Assembly: GCF_019740315.1 (NCBI RefSeq)
Contig: NZ_JAHXZR010000001.1
Location: 868,001 to 932,000 of the forward strand
Length of the DNA: 64,000 nt
Direction of reading: 5' to 3'
From: Oceanobacter mangrovi
Lineage (GTDB): Bacteria > Pseudomonadota > Gammaproteobacteria > Pseudomonadales > Oceanobacteraceae
Of this stretch, positions 7,420 through 16,801 are shown in pieces (within the stretch, counting starts at the first letter, position 1; every line of letters begins with the position of its first letter). Both the position numbers and the translations under genes were made by a program. A model generated the notes under the pieces. The model saw only the letters and a program-made list of their open reading frames with translations, was not told the origin of the DNA and ran no database searches.

Positions 7420-9483
7420 ATGATTTCGGCCCCTGAATCCGCCCCCGAATCCGCTGCAGAAAAACTGCTGGAGCAGCCGATAGAGGTGAGTTTGCCAGAC
7501 GGCAAGGTGCTGTCATTTGAGCAAGTCCCCAGCCTGCTGGACGTTGCCAGGGCCATCAGCCCACAATTTGCCAATCAGGTTGTTGCTGGTCGTATCAATG
7601 GTGAATTGCATGATCTCTGCGATCCGATCCGGCATAACGCCGCTGTTACCCTGATCAGGGCCGATGACGACGACGGCCTGGATATTATTCGCCATTCCTG
7701 TGCCCATTTGCTCGGCCATGCGCTCAAACAATTATTCCCGACTGCCCAGATGGTGATCGGCCCGGTGATCCGCAACGGCTTTTATTACGACATTGCCTGC
7801 GAACACAGCTTTACGCCGGACGACATCAGCGCCATCGAAGCGCGTATGAAAGAACTGATCAGCAGCCATTACGACGTGATCAAACGCATGACCCCCAGGG
7901 CTGAAGCCATCGACTTGTTTAGCCAGCGCAATGAGCAATACAAATTGCGGCTGATTGACGATATTGCCGCACCGGAAGCAGGCATGGCCGACGAACTGGG
8001 GCTGTATTTCCATCAGGAATATCTCGACATGTGTCGTGGGCCTCATGTACCTAACACCCGTTTTCTCAAGCATTTCAAATTGACTGGCGTCTCCGGTGCC
8101 TACTGGCGGGGGGATGCCAACAACGAGCAGCTGCAACGGATTTACGGCACTGCCTGGGCCAGCAAACAGCAGCTCAGGGATCACCTCACCATGTTGGAAG
8201 AGGCTGAAAAAAGGGATCACCGGCGGTTGGGCAAGGAACTCGACCTGTTTCATTTTCAGGAAGATGCTCCGGGCTCGGTGTTCTGGCATCCGAAAGGCTG
8301 GACCCTGTTGCAACAGTTGATCGGCTATATGCGCCGTCGCCAGCAACAAGCTGGTTACATCGAAGTGAACACCCCGGACATGATGGACCGGGGACTGTGG
8401 GAAATTTCCGGTCATTGGCAGAACTACCGTGAGCACATGTTTGCGACTGAAACCGAAGACGGTCGCAATATGGCGCTAAAGCCAATGAACTGCCCAGGTA
8501 GCGTGCTGCTGTTCCGCCATGGCCTGAAGAGTTATCGCGATCTGCCAATCCGCATGGGCGAATTTGGCAAGGTGCATCGCTATGAGCCATCCGGTGCCTT
8601 GCACGGCTTGCTGCGGGTCCGTCATTTCACCCAGGATGATGCCCACATTTATTGCACCCGGCAGCAGCTCAATGCCGAATGCCAGACTGTGATTGCGCTG
8701 ACGCTGGATATCTATCGCCAGTTCGGTTTTGACGACATTCGCATCAAGCTGTCGACCCGTCCGGACAACCGTATCGGCGACGATGCCAGCTGGGATTTGC
8801 TGGAGCAGTCGCTGGTCAGGGCGCTGGATCAGCAAGGCATGGATTACCAGCTCAATCCCGGCGAAGGCGCTTTTTATGGCCCGAAACTGGAATTCGTATT
8901 GCGCGACGCTATTGGCCGCGACTGGCAGTGTGGCACCTTGCAGGTCGACATGAATCTGCCTGAGCGTTTCGACATCGCGTTTATCAACGAAGCCGGTGAG
9001 CGTGAGAGGCCAGTGATGCTGCACCGTGCCCTGTTCGGCTCGCTGGAACGATTTACCGGTATTCTGCTGGAACATCACAGCGGTAAATTGCCGATTTGGC
9101 TGTCACCTGTGCAGGCAGTGGTGATGTCGATTGCCGAAGCCCAGGACAGTTACGCCAGCGAGTTGGCGGAATTGCTGAGCCTCAACGGAATCCGCGCTGA
9201 AAGCGATACCCGTAACGAGAAAATTGGCTACAAGATCCGCCAGCAAACCCTGCAGCGAGTGCCTTATTTGCTGGTCGCCGGTAAACAGGAAGTGGCGGAA
9301 GGCAGTATCACCATCCGTGATCGAAGGGGCGAGCAGTTGGGCAGCTGGCCGGTTGCCGATGCTATCGAGATTCTGCAGGAAATGGCGACGGCGCCGGATT
9401 TCACCAGTGCCGAACAACGTCGCCAACGTCTGTTACGACAACTGGTCAACGGCCAACAGGCCGACACCTCGGTGACTTCATGA
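7420..9483 (+). CDS. thrS2: Threonyl-tRNA synthetase, Zur-linked paralogue
   Basis: 687 residues with the full ThrRS layout: TGS domain (about 20-80), editing domain with His92, His96 and Cys205, class II catalytic core (about 270-560) and anticodon-binding domain at the C-terminus. The zinc ligands are retained: Cys358 (KPMNCPG), His409 (TQDDAH) and His535 ([12 protein letters not shown]), with the same spacing as E. coli Cys334/His385/His511. Unlike other members of this operon it therefore still looks zinc-dependent. The operon position, with ATGA overlap into pyrC2, points to a second, zinc-starvation-induced ThrRS; the housekeeping thrS, usually upstream of infC, is not here. Whether it binds zinc more tightly cannot be read from sequence. 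Confidence 0.93.
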   Translation: MISAPESAPESAAEKLLEQPIEVSLPDGKVLSFEQVPSLLDVARAISPQFANQVVAGRINGELHDLCDPIRHNAAVTLIRADDDDGLDIIRHSCAHLLGHALKQLFPTAQMVIGPVIRNGFYYDIACEHSFTPDDISAIEARMKELISSHYDVIKRMTPRAEAIDLFSQRNEQYKLRLIDDIAAPEAGMADELGLYFHQEYLDMCRGPHVPNTRFLKHFKLTGVSGAYWRGDANNEQLQRIYGTAWASKQQLRDHLTMLEEAEKRDHRRLGKELDLFHFQEDAPGSVFWHPKGWTLLQQLIGYMRRRQQQAGYIEVNTPDMMDRGLWEISGHWQNYREHMFATETEDGRNMALKPMNCPGSVLLFRHGLKSYRDLPIRMGEFGKVHRYEPSGALHGLLRVRHFTQDDAHIYCTRQQLNAECQTVIALTLDIYRQFGFDDIRIKLSTRPDNRIGDDASWDLLEQSLVRALDQQGMDYQLNPGEGAFYGPKLEFVLRDAIGRDWQCGTLQVDMNLPERFDIAFINEAGERERPVMLHRALFGSLERFTGILLEHHSGKLPIWLSPVQAVVMSIAEAQDSYASELAELLSLNGIRAESDTRNEKIGYKIRQQTLQRVPYLLVAGKQEVAEGSITIRDRRGEQLGSWPVADAIEILQEMATAPDFTSAEQRRQRLLRQLVNGQQADTSVTS

Positions 9484-10829
9484 ACCAGCATGCGGAGCTG
9501 TTGTTAAGCGGCGGTACGCTGGTTACGCCGAACGGTAGTCAGGTGGCCGACATCGCCTGCCGCGCTGGCCGGATTGTGGCGATTGGTGAATTGGGACAGT
9601 GGCGTGCCGATCAGCATCTGAACCTGGCGGGCTTGCATGTGTTGCCTGGTGTGATCGACAGCCAGGTACACTTTCGCCAGCCCGGCCTTGAACACAAGGA
9701 AACCATCGAAGCAGGTTCCCGCGGCGCCGTGCTCGGTGGCGTTACCGGCTTCTTCGAAATGCCCAACACCAATCCACTGACGCTTTCGGGAGCGGATTTG
9801 CAGGCCAAACTGGCTATCGCCAGCCGCAGCAGCTGGTGTGACTACGCCTTTTACATTGGCGGCTCGGCAGCCAACTGCACCGATATGCGGGCGCTGGAAC
9901 AGCTGCCAGGCTGTGCTGGCATCAAGGTCTTTATGGGCAGTTCGTTCGGCGACCTGCTGACCGATAACGACGAAATACTGCGACAGCTGGTTCAGAATGG
10001 CCACCGCAGAATGGCTGTTCATGCCGAAGATCAGGCGCGGCTGTTACAGCGCAAACAGCAGTTTGTCGGGTCTCATGATGTGCAGCTGCATCCGCTTTGG
10101 CGTGATGAACAAAGTGCGCTACTGGCGACTCAAAAAGTAGTGCGAATGGCCGAAGAAGCAGGTCGTCGGCTGCATGTGCTGCATGTTTCAACCGCGGCGG
10201 AAATGGAATTGCTGGCGCAGCACAAACGCTTGGTCAGCGTTGAAGTAACGCCCCATCACCTGACGCTGACAGCACCTGACTGCTATCAGCAACTCGGCAC
10301 GCTGGCACAAATGAATCCACCCATTCGCGAGCAGCGTCATCAGGATGCACTGTGGGCTGCCATCAACAACGGTCTGGTTGATGTGATAGGCAGTGACCAT
10401 GCACCGCATACGCTCAGAGAAAAACAACAGCCGTGGCCGGATGCTCCCAGTGGTATGACCGGCGTGCAGACCCTGTTACCCATCATGCTTGATCACGTGC
10501 ATGCCGGCCGGCTGACGCTGCAACGGCTGGTGGATCTTACCAGTGCTGGCCCGGCGAGAATCTTTGGTCTGGCTGGCAAGGGGCGACTGGCCGTTGGCTA
10601 TGATGCCGACTTCAGCATTGTGGATCTGCAAGCCCGCCGGACGATCAGCAGTGAATGGATTACCAGTCTGAGTGGCTGGACGCCTTACGATGGTCGCGGC
10701 GTAACTGGTTGGCCTATTCACACCATCATTCGCGGCCAGGCTGTGGTACTCGACGAGAGCCTTTGTGGCCAACCCGCCGGACGACCGATTCAGTTTTTGG
10801 AAACCGCTCTGCAGGAAATACCCTCATGA
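9480..10829 (+). CDS. pyrC2: Dihydroorotase, class I, Zur-linked paralogue
   Basis: 449-residue amidohydrolase that interconverts carbamoyl-aspartate and dihydroorotate in pyrimidine synthesis. The family's HxH metal motif reads Gln62-Val63-His64 ([10 protein letters not shown]), so the first metal histidine is missing. The other binuclear-site residues are present: Lys149 (IKVFMGSS, candidate carboxylated Lys), His181 (HAED), His235 (LHVLHVST) and Asp306 (GSDHAPH). A reduced metal site fits a zinc-sparing role in this operon. The start overlaps the thrS2 stop, and its own stop overlaps hisI2, so translation is coupled throughout. An allantoinase-type activity is a less likely alternative. 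Confidence 0.85.
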   Translation: MNQHAELLLSGGTLVTPNGSQVADIACRAGRIVAIGELGQWRADQHLNLAGLHVLPGVIDSQVHFRQPGLEHKETIEAGSRGAVLGGVTGFFEMPNTNPLTLSGADLQAKLAIASRSSWCDYAFYIGGSAANCTDMRALEQLPGCAGIKVFMGSSFGDLLTDNDEILRQLVQNGHRRMAVHAEDQARLLQRKQQFVGSHDVQLHPLWRDEQSALLATQKVVRMAEEAGRRLHVLHVSTAAEMELLAQHKRLVSVEVTPHHLTLTAPDCYQQLGTLAQMNPPIREQRHQDALWAAINNGLVDVIGSDHAPHTLREKQQPWPDAPSGMTGVQTLLPIMLDHVHAGRLTLQRLVDLTSAGPARIFGLAGKGRLAVGYDADFSIVDLQARRTISSEWITSLSGWTPYDGRGVTGWPIHTIIRGQAVVLDESLCGQPAGRPIQFLETALQEIPS

Positions 10830-11332
10830 CAAACCCGAATATCCGCTTTTTCCCTCGCACCAGTATCGAACAGGTGGAAGAGGGCACGGAACTGGCGCCG
10901 CGCTTTGATGCCGACGGCCTGATCGCCTGTATCACCACCGACGCCAGCAGCGGCGAAGTACTGATGTTGGGCTACATGAACGACGAAGCCCTGCAACGCA
11001 CCATCGCCACCGGAGAAGCCCATTACTGGAGCCGCTCACGCCAGCTGTTATGGCACAAGGGGGCTACCAGTGGTCTGGTTCAGCATGTTGAGGAAATGCG
11101 TGTGGATGACGATCAGGATGCCATCTGGATTCGGGTATCCGTGGCTGGCAATGGGGCCAGCTGCCATGTTGGCTATCGTTCCTGTTTTTATCGACAGGTG
11201 CCGGTTGGCAGCAAACCGCTGGTAGAAGCAGAGACTGACTGGTCTGGTCAGGCGCTGGTGTTTAACGAAGACCACAAGGTATTCGACCCTGAACAGGTGT
11301 ACGAAGGAATGCCAAACCCAACCTTGTTGTGA
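10826..11332 (+). CDS. hisI2: Phosphoribosyl-AMP cyclohydrolase paralogue lacking a zinc cysteine
   Basis: 168 residues; opens the adenine ring of PR-AMP in histidine synthesis. The canonical DCDxD motif reads Asp94-Asp95-Asp96-Gln97-Asp98, so the zinc-binding cysteine donated by the dimer partner is replaced by Asp95. The other two zinc cysteines are present at 113 and 120 ([13 protein letters not shown]). There are two extra residues between the motifs. As last gene of the Zur-box operon this looks like a low-zinc substitute for the housekeeping HisI. The ATG at 10826 overlaps the pyrC2 stop; a much longer in-frame opening upstream lies inside pyrC2 and is not used. Confidence 0.88.
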   Translation: MTNPNIRFFPRTSIEQVEEGTELAPRFDADGLIACITTDASSGEVLMLGYMNDEALQRTIATGEAHYWSRSRQLLWHKGATSGLVQHVEEMRVDDDQDAIWIRVSVAGNGASCHVGYRSCFYRQVPVGSKPLVEAETDWSGQALVFNEDHKVFDPEQVYEGMPNPTLL

Positions 11333-11343
11333 GCGGTAGCAAG

Positions 11344-11419
11344 CCAATCACCGTTCAAACCAATCACTGTCCAAATAAATGCTGTCCCGGACAAGTGCTG
11401 TCCCAGACAAGTGCTGTCA
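11344..11419. repeat. Degenerate 16-bp tandem array after hisI2
   Basis: CCAATCACCGTTCAAA and CCAATCACTGTCCAAA (11344-11375), a TAAA spacer, then TGCTGTCCCGGACAAG and TGCTGTCCCAGACAAG (11380-11411) and a partial fifth unit reaching the convergent LysR stop. The array fills the gap between two convergent genes. Confidence 0.75.
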
Positions 11420-12313
11420 GAGATCCTGCCAGCGCAAGGCTTCCAGGACTTTACGAAACGCCGGGGCCGCTTCCCGGCGATTGGGATAATACAAATGATA
11501 GCCGGGGAAAGGCGGGCACCAGTCTTCCAGAACCGGCACCAATAAACCGGCGGCAATTTCACTGGCAACACATTCATCGGATAAAAACGCCAGCCCAAAG
11601 CCATCGACACAGGCCTGGCGGATTTGCGGCACAGTATTGAATATCAGCTGGCCATTCACCTGCAGCCGTAATTCACGGCCGTCCTTTTCAAATTCCCAAG
11701 CATAACAACCGCCATAGGTTGGCAGCCGAATATTGATGCAACTGTGCTGCAACAGATCCTGCGGAATTTGTGGAATCGGATGCTGCTGCCAATACTCCGG
11801 GCTGGCGACTGCCAGCATTCTGACCGGGCCGGATATCGGCACTGCAATCATATCCTGATCGATTTGCTCACCCAGCCGTACCCCGGCATCGAGCCGTTCT
11901 TCAACAATATTGGTGAGGCCATAATCAATACGGATTTCGATTTTGATATCCGGATATTCCCGCAACAGCGGCCGTAATCTTGGCCAGATAAAGGCTTCGG
12001 CAACGTTATCCGAACAGGAGAGCCGTACCGTGCCTGCAGGTTTGTCACGCAAGGCGGAAATATTGGCCAGCTCAATATCAATATCGTCAAACTTGCTGGC
12101 AACCCGGTCGATCAGCTGCTGGCCAGCTTCGGTTGGTGAAACGCTGCGGGTGGTGCGGGTCAGCAAACGAATGCCCAGCCGTTGTTCCAGCCCTCGAATG
12201 GTGTGGCTGAGGGCTGACTGCGACAGCCCCATTTCAGCGGCGGCACGGGTGAAACTCTGATGACGAGCAACGGCCAGAAAGGCCTGTAGCTCGGAATAAT
12301 GATCTCTGGGCAT
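11417..12313 (-). CDS. LysR-family transcriptional regulator
   Basis: About 298 residues. The N-terminal winged helix-turn-helix is clear (FLAVARHQSFTRAAAEMGLSQSALSHTIRGLE), followed by an effector-binding domain of the CrgA/DhcR-like type (RLSCSDNVAEAFIWPRL). The start at 12313 has GGAG 6 bases upstream; longer openings to 12367 lack a ribosome site. It is divergent from the zinc alcohol dehydrogenase at 12506 with a 192-base shared promoter, the usual LysR arrangement, so it probably controls that gene in response to an aldehyde or alcohol. Confidence 0.9.
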   Translation of the reverse strand: MPRDHYSELQAFLAVARHQSFTRAAAEMGLSQSALSHTIRGLEQRLGIRLLTRTTRSVSPTEAGQQLIDRVASKFDDIDIELANISALRDKPAGTVRLSCSDNVAEAFIWPRLRPLLREYPDIKIEIRIDYGLTNIVEERLDAGVRLGEQIDQDMIAVPISGPVRMLAVASPEYWQQHPIPQIPQDLLQHSCINIRLPTYGGCYAWEFEKDGRELRLQVNGQLIFNTVPQIRQACVDGFGLAFLSDECVASEIAAGLLVPVLEDWCPPFPGYHLYYPNRREAAPAFRKVLEALRWQDL

Positions 12314-12505
12314 GGCAGGCTCCGCCGCACTGGAATCGACAGATACCATTATAAATGGCTTTTTCATGAGCTGAATTCATTAATCCAATCGGCTTTGGTG
12401 CACTATTCCTGCCTGACTGGCGCTGCTAGGCTGGCATCCAGATAACTGAATCAACGACCGCGGCGATTGGCCGCCTGAGCGTCGAAACCAGCAATGAGGC
12501 CGTTT

Positions 12506-13543
12506 ATGAAAACCCTTGGATACGCTGCCCAATCTGCCACCACACCGCTGGCACCGTTTGAATTTGATCGTCGTGAGCCCCAGGCTGGCGACGTTGCCAT
12601 CGACATTCTCTACTGTGGCGTGTGCCACTCCGACCTTCACACAGCTCGCAATGACTGGGGCTGGACGCTGTATCCGTCGGTGCCGGGCCACGAGATTGTT
12701 GGCCGCGTCAGTGCCGTCGGTGCCGGCGTCAGCAAGTACAAGGTGGGAGATCACGTTGCGGTTGGCTGCATGGTCGATTCCTGTCAGAGCTGCTCGCATT
12801 GTCATGATGGTGAAGAGCAATACTGCGACAGCCGCGTCGATACCTATAACGGCCCGGATAAACACCTAGGCACACACACGCTGGGCGGTTATTCCAAACA
12901 CCTGGTGGTACGCGAAGAATTTGTGATGCGGGTGCCGGACTCTCTGGATCTGGCCAAAGTCGCGCCACTGGTGTGCGCCGGTATCACCACCTATTCACCA
13001 CTGCGCACCTGGAACGTTGGCCCCGGCAGCAAGGTGGCGGTGGTTGGCCTCGGTGGTTTGGGTCATATGGCGGTGAAACTGGCATCGGCGATGGGCGCTC
13101 ATGTAACGGTGCTGAGCCGTAGCCCGGACAAGGCGGCTGACGTTGCTGCGCTGGGTGCCGATGCACTGCTGGTCAGCACCGACAAGGCGGCGATGAAAAC
13201 TGCCCGTAACCAGTTCGAACTCATTATTGATACCGTGCCGGTGAAACACGACATCAACCCCTATATGCCGCTGCTGCAGACCGACGGCACTCTGGTGCTG
13301 GTTGGCCAGGTCGGTGAAATGCCGGAATTCAGCAGTGTGCCTATGATTCTGGGCCGTCGCCGGATTGCCGGTTCACTGATTGGCGGTATTCGTGAAACCC
13401 AGGAGCTGCTGGATTTCTGTGGCAAAACCGGCGTACTGCCGGAATGCGAAATGATCCGTATGGACGAAATCAATCAGGCCTACGAACGTATGGAAAAGTC
13501 CGACGTACGTTACCGTTTTGTGATTGATATGAGCAGCTTGTAA
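12506..13543 (+). CDS. Zinc-dependent alcohol dehydrogenase / aldehyde reductase (YahK/CAD type)
   Basis: 345-residue medium-chain dehydrogenase. Catalytic zinc ligands Cys40 (GVCHSDLH) and His62-Glu63 (PGHEIVG), four-cysteine structural zinc site Cys93/96/99/107, and Rossmann motif GLGGLGHMAVK. The family (E. coli YahK, plant cinnamyl-alcohol dehydrogenase) reduces a broad range of aldehydes with NADPH. GAGG 7 bases before the ATG at 12506 sets the start; an ATG 12 bases earlier is also in frame. It is divergent from a LysR gene, its probable regulator. Confidence 0.9.
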   Translation: MKTLGYAAQSATTPLAPFEFDRREPQAGDVAIDILYCGVCHSDLHTARNDWGWTLYPSVPGHEIVGRVSAVGAGVSKYKVGDHVAVGCMVDSCQSCSHCHDGEEQYCDSRVDTYNGPDKHLGTHTLGGYSKHLVVREEFVMRVPDSLDLAKVAPLVCAGITTYSPLRTWNVGPGSKVAVVGLGGLGHMAVKLASAMGAHVTVLSRSPDKAADVAALGADALLVSTDKAAMKTARNQFELIIDTVPVKHDINPYMPLLQTDGTLVLVGQVGEMPEFSSVPMILGRRRIAGSLIGGIRETQELLDFCGKTGVLPECEMIRMDEINQAYERMEKSDVRYRFVIDMSSL

Positions 13544-13558
13544 TCAGGCTGGCGCAGT

Positions 13559-14284
13559 TCAGCTGGCCAATAACAGCTGGCTGAGCTGATAGACCTTGCT
13601 GTCGGTATAACAGGCTTGCTGGCCGGTATGCGTTGGGCGTTCATCCTGACGATCGGCATGGGTCAGGCGAATATCAAAATGGCGGCTGAACAGTTGGATC
13701 AATTCGTCGTCGATGGCAGTTTTCAACACTCCGCTGTGCTTGGTGACGTCTTCGACTGTTAATAAGAAGATCTCGACCTGTGGGTCTATCAGGGCCCGCA
13801 GTTGCTGCACGTACTGGGCACGAATACTTTCCGGTAAAGCGGTCAGGGCGGCGCGATCAAGCACACAATCCACCGGCCCCAGCTGCTGTTTTTGTAATGA
13901 GAAAAAATCGCCACACCAGATGGTGATATTGGCAGACTTCCAGCAGGTGAAATTGCCGCTGTGCATTTTTCGAACTTGCAGATTGTTTTCCCGGAAAAAT
14001 GCTTTCACTGCCAGTGGGCTCAGCTCAATGCCAACCACCTTGTGGCCCTGTTGCGCCAGCCAGATCATATCCAGACTTTTGCCACACAAGGGCACCAGAA
14101 TACGGCTGTTCGGGCGCAGACCCTGAGCGGGCCAATGCTTTACCAGCAAGGGGTTCACCAGCGGTTGATGAAAGCCACCAATCTGGTCCTGCTGCCACAT
14201 TTGCAGCCATAACAGATTGTCCTGGCGTTTATTGCTATCAAGCGGTGTTGGCACCAGCGTCATCCGCTTGTTGGCATTTGTCAT
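13559..14284 (-). CDS. tpm: Thiopurine S-methyltransferase
   Basis: About 241 residues, SAM-dependent. Family markers: LWLQMWQQDQIGGFHQPLVNPLL at the N-terminus, VPLCGKSLDMIWLAQQGHKVVGIELS for SAM binding, and DRAALTALP. Bacterial Tpm is linked to tellurite/selenium and thiol-compound methylation. The ATG at 14284 has GGGGG 4 bases upstream and gives a length closer to the family's (about 220) than the alternative start at 14356. It converges with the ADH gene, with only 15 bases between the stops. Confidence 0.9.
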   Translation of the reverse strand: MTNANKRMTLVPTPLDSNKRQDNLLWLQMWQQDQIGGFHQPLVNPLLVKHWPAQGLRPNSRILVPLCGKSLDMIWLAQQGHKVVGIELSPLAVKAFFRENNLQVRKMHSGNFTCWKSANITIWCGDFFSLQKQQLGPVDCVLDRAALTALPESIRAQYVQQLRALIDPQVEIFLLTVEDVTKHSGVLKTAIDDELIQLFSRHFDIRLTHADRQDERPTHTGQQACYTDSKVYQLSQLLLAS

Positions 14285-14497
14285 AAAACCCCCATGTCCC
14301 ACAGTAAACAATTCAGTGTCTGTGCCGCGCCAGCCGAGCGTCACGGCCCGGTTCATAGGGCTATGCGGCTGATGACTGCCTGCGGCGATGGAAGGTCAAT
14401 GCCGTTGAATTCTGCCAAATTCGCTGTATTTGAGACAAAAGCTCTAACCTGAGCTTGGTTGTGCAATAACTGCACCGTCTATTGACTGGAGTCATTG

Positions 14498-14630
14498 AAC
14501 AGGCCGCTGATTTTCTATCTACGTTACCACTATGGTGTTAAAAACCGGCTCAAATCGTTCATTTATCATACATAAACTCCTTGTTTTCGCCTTGTGCTGG
14601 ATTCCTTGAAAACAAAAACCATGGCCTGTT
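14498..14630. repeat. Dispersed palindromic element, long copy
   Basis: Bounded by inverted ends AACAGGCC (14498-14505) and GGCCTGTT (14623-14630). The first 38 bases match 35263-35300 at all but about six positions, and the last 27 match the end of that shorter copy (GAAAACAAAAAYCA shared). The long copy has about 67 extra internal bases. It is non-coding, between tpm and a LysR gene. Confidence 0.6.
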
Positions 14631-14659
14631 TAAATTCTTTTTAAATGCGCATGGGGAGA

Positions 14660-15598
14660 TCAGTCTTCGCTTGGCCGAATGGCTTTCACCTCAGCCTGTT
14701 TCCAGGCCGCAATAATCTGCTGCCGCAACCATTGGCTGGCCTTGTCGGACTCCCGGCTCTGATGCCAGTACAGATAGGTGTCGACCGACGGTGCCTGGAA
14801 TGGCGCAATACAGATCTGCTGCAGTTCCGGGTCGTACAGATGATTGACCAGGCTTTCAGAAATGGTCAGCAACAGGTTGGACTGACTGATCAGCTCCAGT
14901 CCGGTACTGATTTGCTGACAGCGGGCGACGACCTGGCGGCTCTTGCCTTCTTTCGCCAGCAGCAGGTCTTCGACACCATGGCCTTGCGGCCGTGACGACA
15001 CCAGTAAATGGTGCTGATTGAGATAATCCTGCTGGGCGATAAAGCCGGATTGCACTGCCGGGTGGCCCTTGCGTGCCAGCACCACAATGCGGGAGCTGGC
15101 CAGATGCTGACGGCTGATGCTGGTTGGCAGATTGAGGAACACATCGACGGCAGCGTCGAGTTTGCCACTGTTGAGATCAGCCTCCAGATTGCCACGATCC
15201 AGTTGTACCGACGACAACACCAACCCGGCAGCCTGCTGTTGCAACTGACGCATCAGGGACGGCAAAAAAGCGCCTTCCATTAATGGCCGCATGCCGATCA
15301 CAAAATGCTGGCGGGCGCTGGTGGCATCGAATTCATTCAGCTCGGCGAGTGAGGATTCCAGCAATTGCAGGGCCTGGCGTACCGGATGAATCAGTTTCTG
15401 CGCCGCCGGTGTCGGCACCAGCTTCTGACCATTGCGTACAAACAGCGGATCACCAACCCGTTCGCGCAGTCGCGCCAGCGCGTGGCTGACACTAGGCTGG
15501 GTCAGGTGCAATATTGCCGCCGCGCCGGTGACACTGCCCTGCGAATAAATGCAGTCGAATACGGCCAGCAGGTTGAGGTCGGTACGATGAATCTGCAT
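14660..15598 (-). CDS. LysR-family transcriptional regulator (NodD/LinR-like subgroup)
   Basis: About 312 residues beginning MQIHRTDLNLLAVFDCIY, with helix-turn-helix SVTGAAAILHLTQPSVSHALARLRERVGDPLF typical of the NodD/LinR/PcpR branch that often senses aromatic or lipid-like acids, and a C-terminal effector domain. GGAG lies 6 bases before the ATG at 15598; an upstream in-frame opening at 15652 lacks one. It is divergent from the APH-like kinase and acyl-CoA dehydrogenase genes, so it is the likely regulator of the first half of the beta-oxidation district. Confidence 0.9.
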   Translation of the reverse strand: MQIHRTDLNLLAVFDCIYSQGSVTGAAAILHLTQPSVSHALARLRERVGDPLFVRNGQKLVPTPAAQKLIHPVRQALQLLESSLAELNEFDATSARQHFVIGMRPLMEGAFLPSLMRQLQQQAAGLVLSSVQLDRGNLEADLNSGKLDAAVDVFLNLPTSISRQHLASSRIVVLARKGHPAVQSGFIAQQDYLNQHHLLVSSRPQGHGVEDLLLAKEGKSRQVVARCQQISTGLELISQSNLLLTISESLVNHLYDPELQQICIAPFQAPSVDTYLYWHQSRESDKASQWLRQQIIAAWKQAEVKAIRPSED

Positions 15599-15763
15599 GG
15601 TGGCTCCGCAGTGAAAACAGATACTGGCACCATACACAGGAGTCAGATTCATGCACAGTATCTATGTATTATTATTCTAACTATTGATTTTACATATATT
15701 CTGGCTGGCTTCAGTATGAATCCATCAACTGAAGGACTACCCAATAACAAGCAGGAGTCGGCT

Positions 15764-16801
15764 GTGAGTCAGAACAATAACAAGCTCGCCAACCCGTTTG
15801 ATCTGCAGGCTTTGACAGCCTACCTGTCGCAGCATCTGGACTGTGGCCCAGCGGGCACCATGCCTGAGTTAACCCCGATTGCCGGTGGCTTCTCCAACCC
15901 GACCTATTTCCTCAAATATTCCGCCAGCGCCGACTATGTGCTGCGCAAGAAACCGGCGGGTGATCTGTTGCCGTCCGCCCACGCGGTTGATCGCGAATAC
16001 CGGGTGATGGAAGCATTGCAAAACACGGCAGTGCCGGTGCCGAAAATGCTCCATTATTGCGAAGACGCCAGCCTGATCGGCACGCCGTTTTACATCATGG
16101 AGCGGGTACAGGGGCGGGTGCTGCACGACAACCGCTTGCCGGACATGAGCCCGGCAGAACGCGGCCAGTATTACGCCGCCATGAATGCCACGCTGGCAAA
16201 GCTGCATCAGGTGGATTATCGCGCTGTCGGGCTTGAAGGGTTTGGTCGTGAAGGCGGCTTTATCTCTCGCCAGATCAGGCTCTGGACCGGCCAGTATGAA
16301 AAGAGCGACAGCTCGGTGCCAGAAATCGAACAGCTGGGCCAATGGCTGGCCGCCAATCAGCCGGATGAAGACACCACCACCATCGTTCATGGTGATTTTC
16401 GCCTTGGCAACCTGATGTTTCACCCGGAAAAGCCGGAAGTGGTGGCGGTGCTGGACTGGGAATTATCGACACTGGGTCACCCCATGTCTGACCTGGGCTA
16501 CAACCTGATGGTGTGGAAATTCACCGACGCGGAATTCCACGGCATTCTCGATCAAAACTTCGAGCTGTGTGGCATCCCGTCTTACGAAGAATATCTGCAG
16601 GCCTATTTTGATAACCGCAGTTTGCCAAACGACTTTAATCCGTTTTACCTGGCTTTTTCCTTTTTCCGGCTGGCGGTCATTTTTGACGGTGTTATCAGCC
16701 GTGGCGGTGACGCTGCCGATGCCCATCCAGGCATAGATATCAGCCAGCTGAACCGAATATTTGCAGCCATTGGCCTGAAGGTTGCCAATAACCAAATTTA
16801 A
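15764..16801 (+). CDS. APH-family phosphotransferase of acyl-CoA catabolism (ACAD10/11-like)
   Basis: 345 residues with a choline-kinase/aminoglycoside phosphotransferase fold: nucleotide-binding FLKYSASADYVLRKKP, catalytic HGDFRLGN (about residue 209) and metal-binding DWELSTLGHPMSDLGY. In mammals the same domain is fused to acyl-CoA dehydrogenase (ACAD10/11), where it phosphorylates 4-hydroxyacyl-CoA; here a stand-alone acyl-CoA dehydrogenase follows 161 bases downstream, so the same chemistry is plausible. The GTG at 15764 has AGGAG 6 bases upstream and is preferred over an ATG at 15716 with no ribosome site. A 15-bp tandem array overlaps its stop codon. Confidence 0.85.
   Translation: MSQNNNKLANPFDLQALTAYLSQHLDCGPAGTMPELTPIAGGFSNPTYFLKYSASADYVLRKKPAGDLLPSAHAVDREYRVMEALQNTAVPVPKMLHYCEDASLIGTPFYIMERVQGRVLHDNRLPDMSPAERGQYYAAMNATLAKLHQVDYRAVGLEGFGREGGFISRQIRLWTGQYEKSDSSVPEIEQLGQWLAANQPDEDTTTIVHGDFRLGNLMFHPEKPEVVAVLDWELSTLGHPMSDLGYNLMVWKFTDAEFHGILDQNFELCGIPSYEEYLQAYFDNRSLPNDFNPFYLAFSFFRLAVIFDGVISRGGDAADAHPGIDISQLNRIFAAIGLKVANNQI

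Noticed and set aside
15365-15763. Long N-terminal extension of the APH-like protein
   Set aside because: It overlaps the divergent LysR gene; AGGAG before the GTG at 15764 marks the true start.
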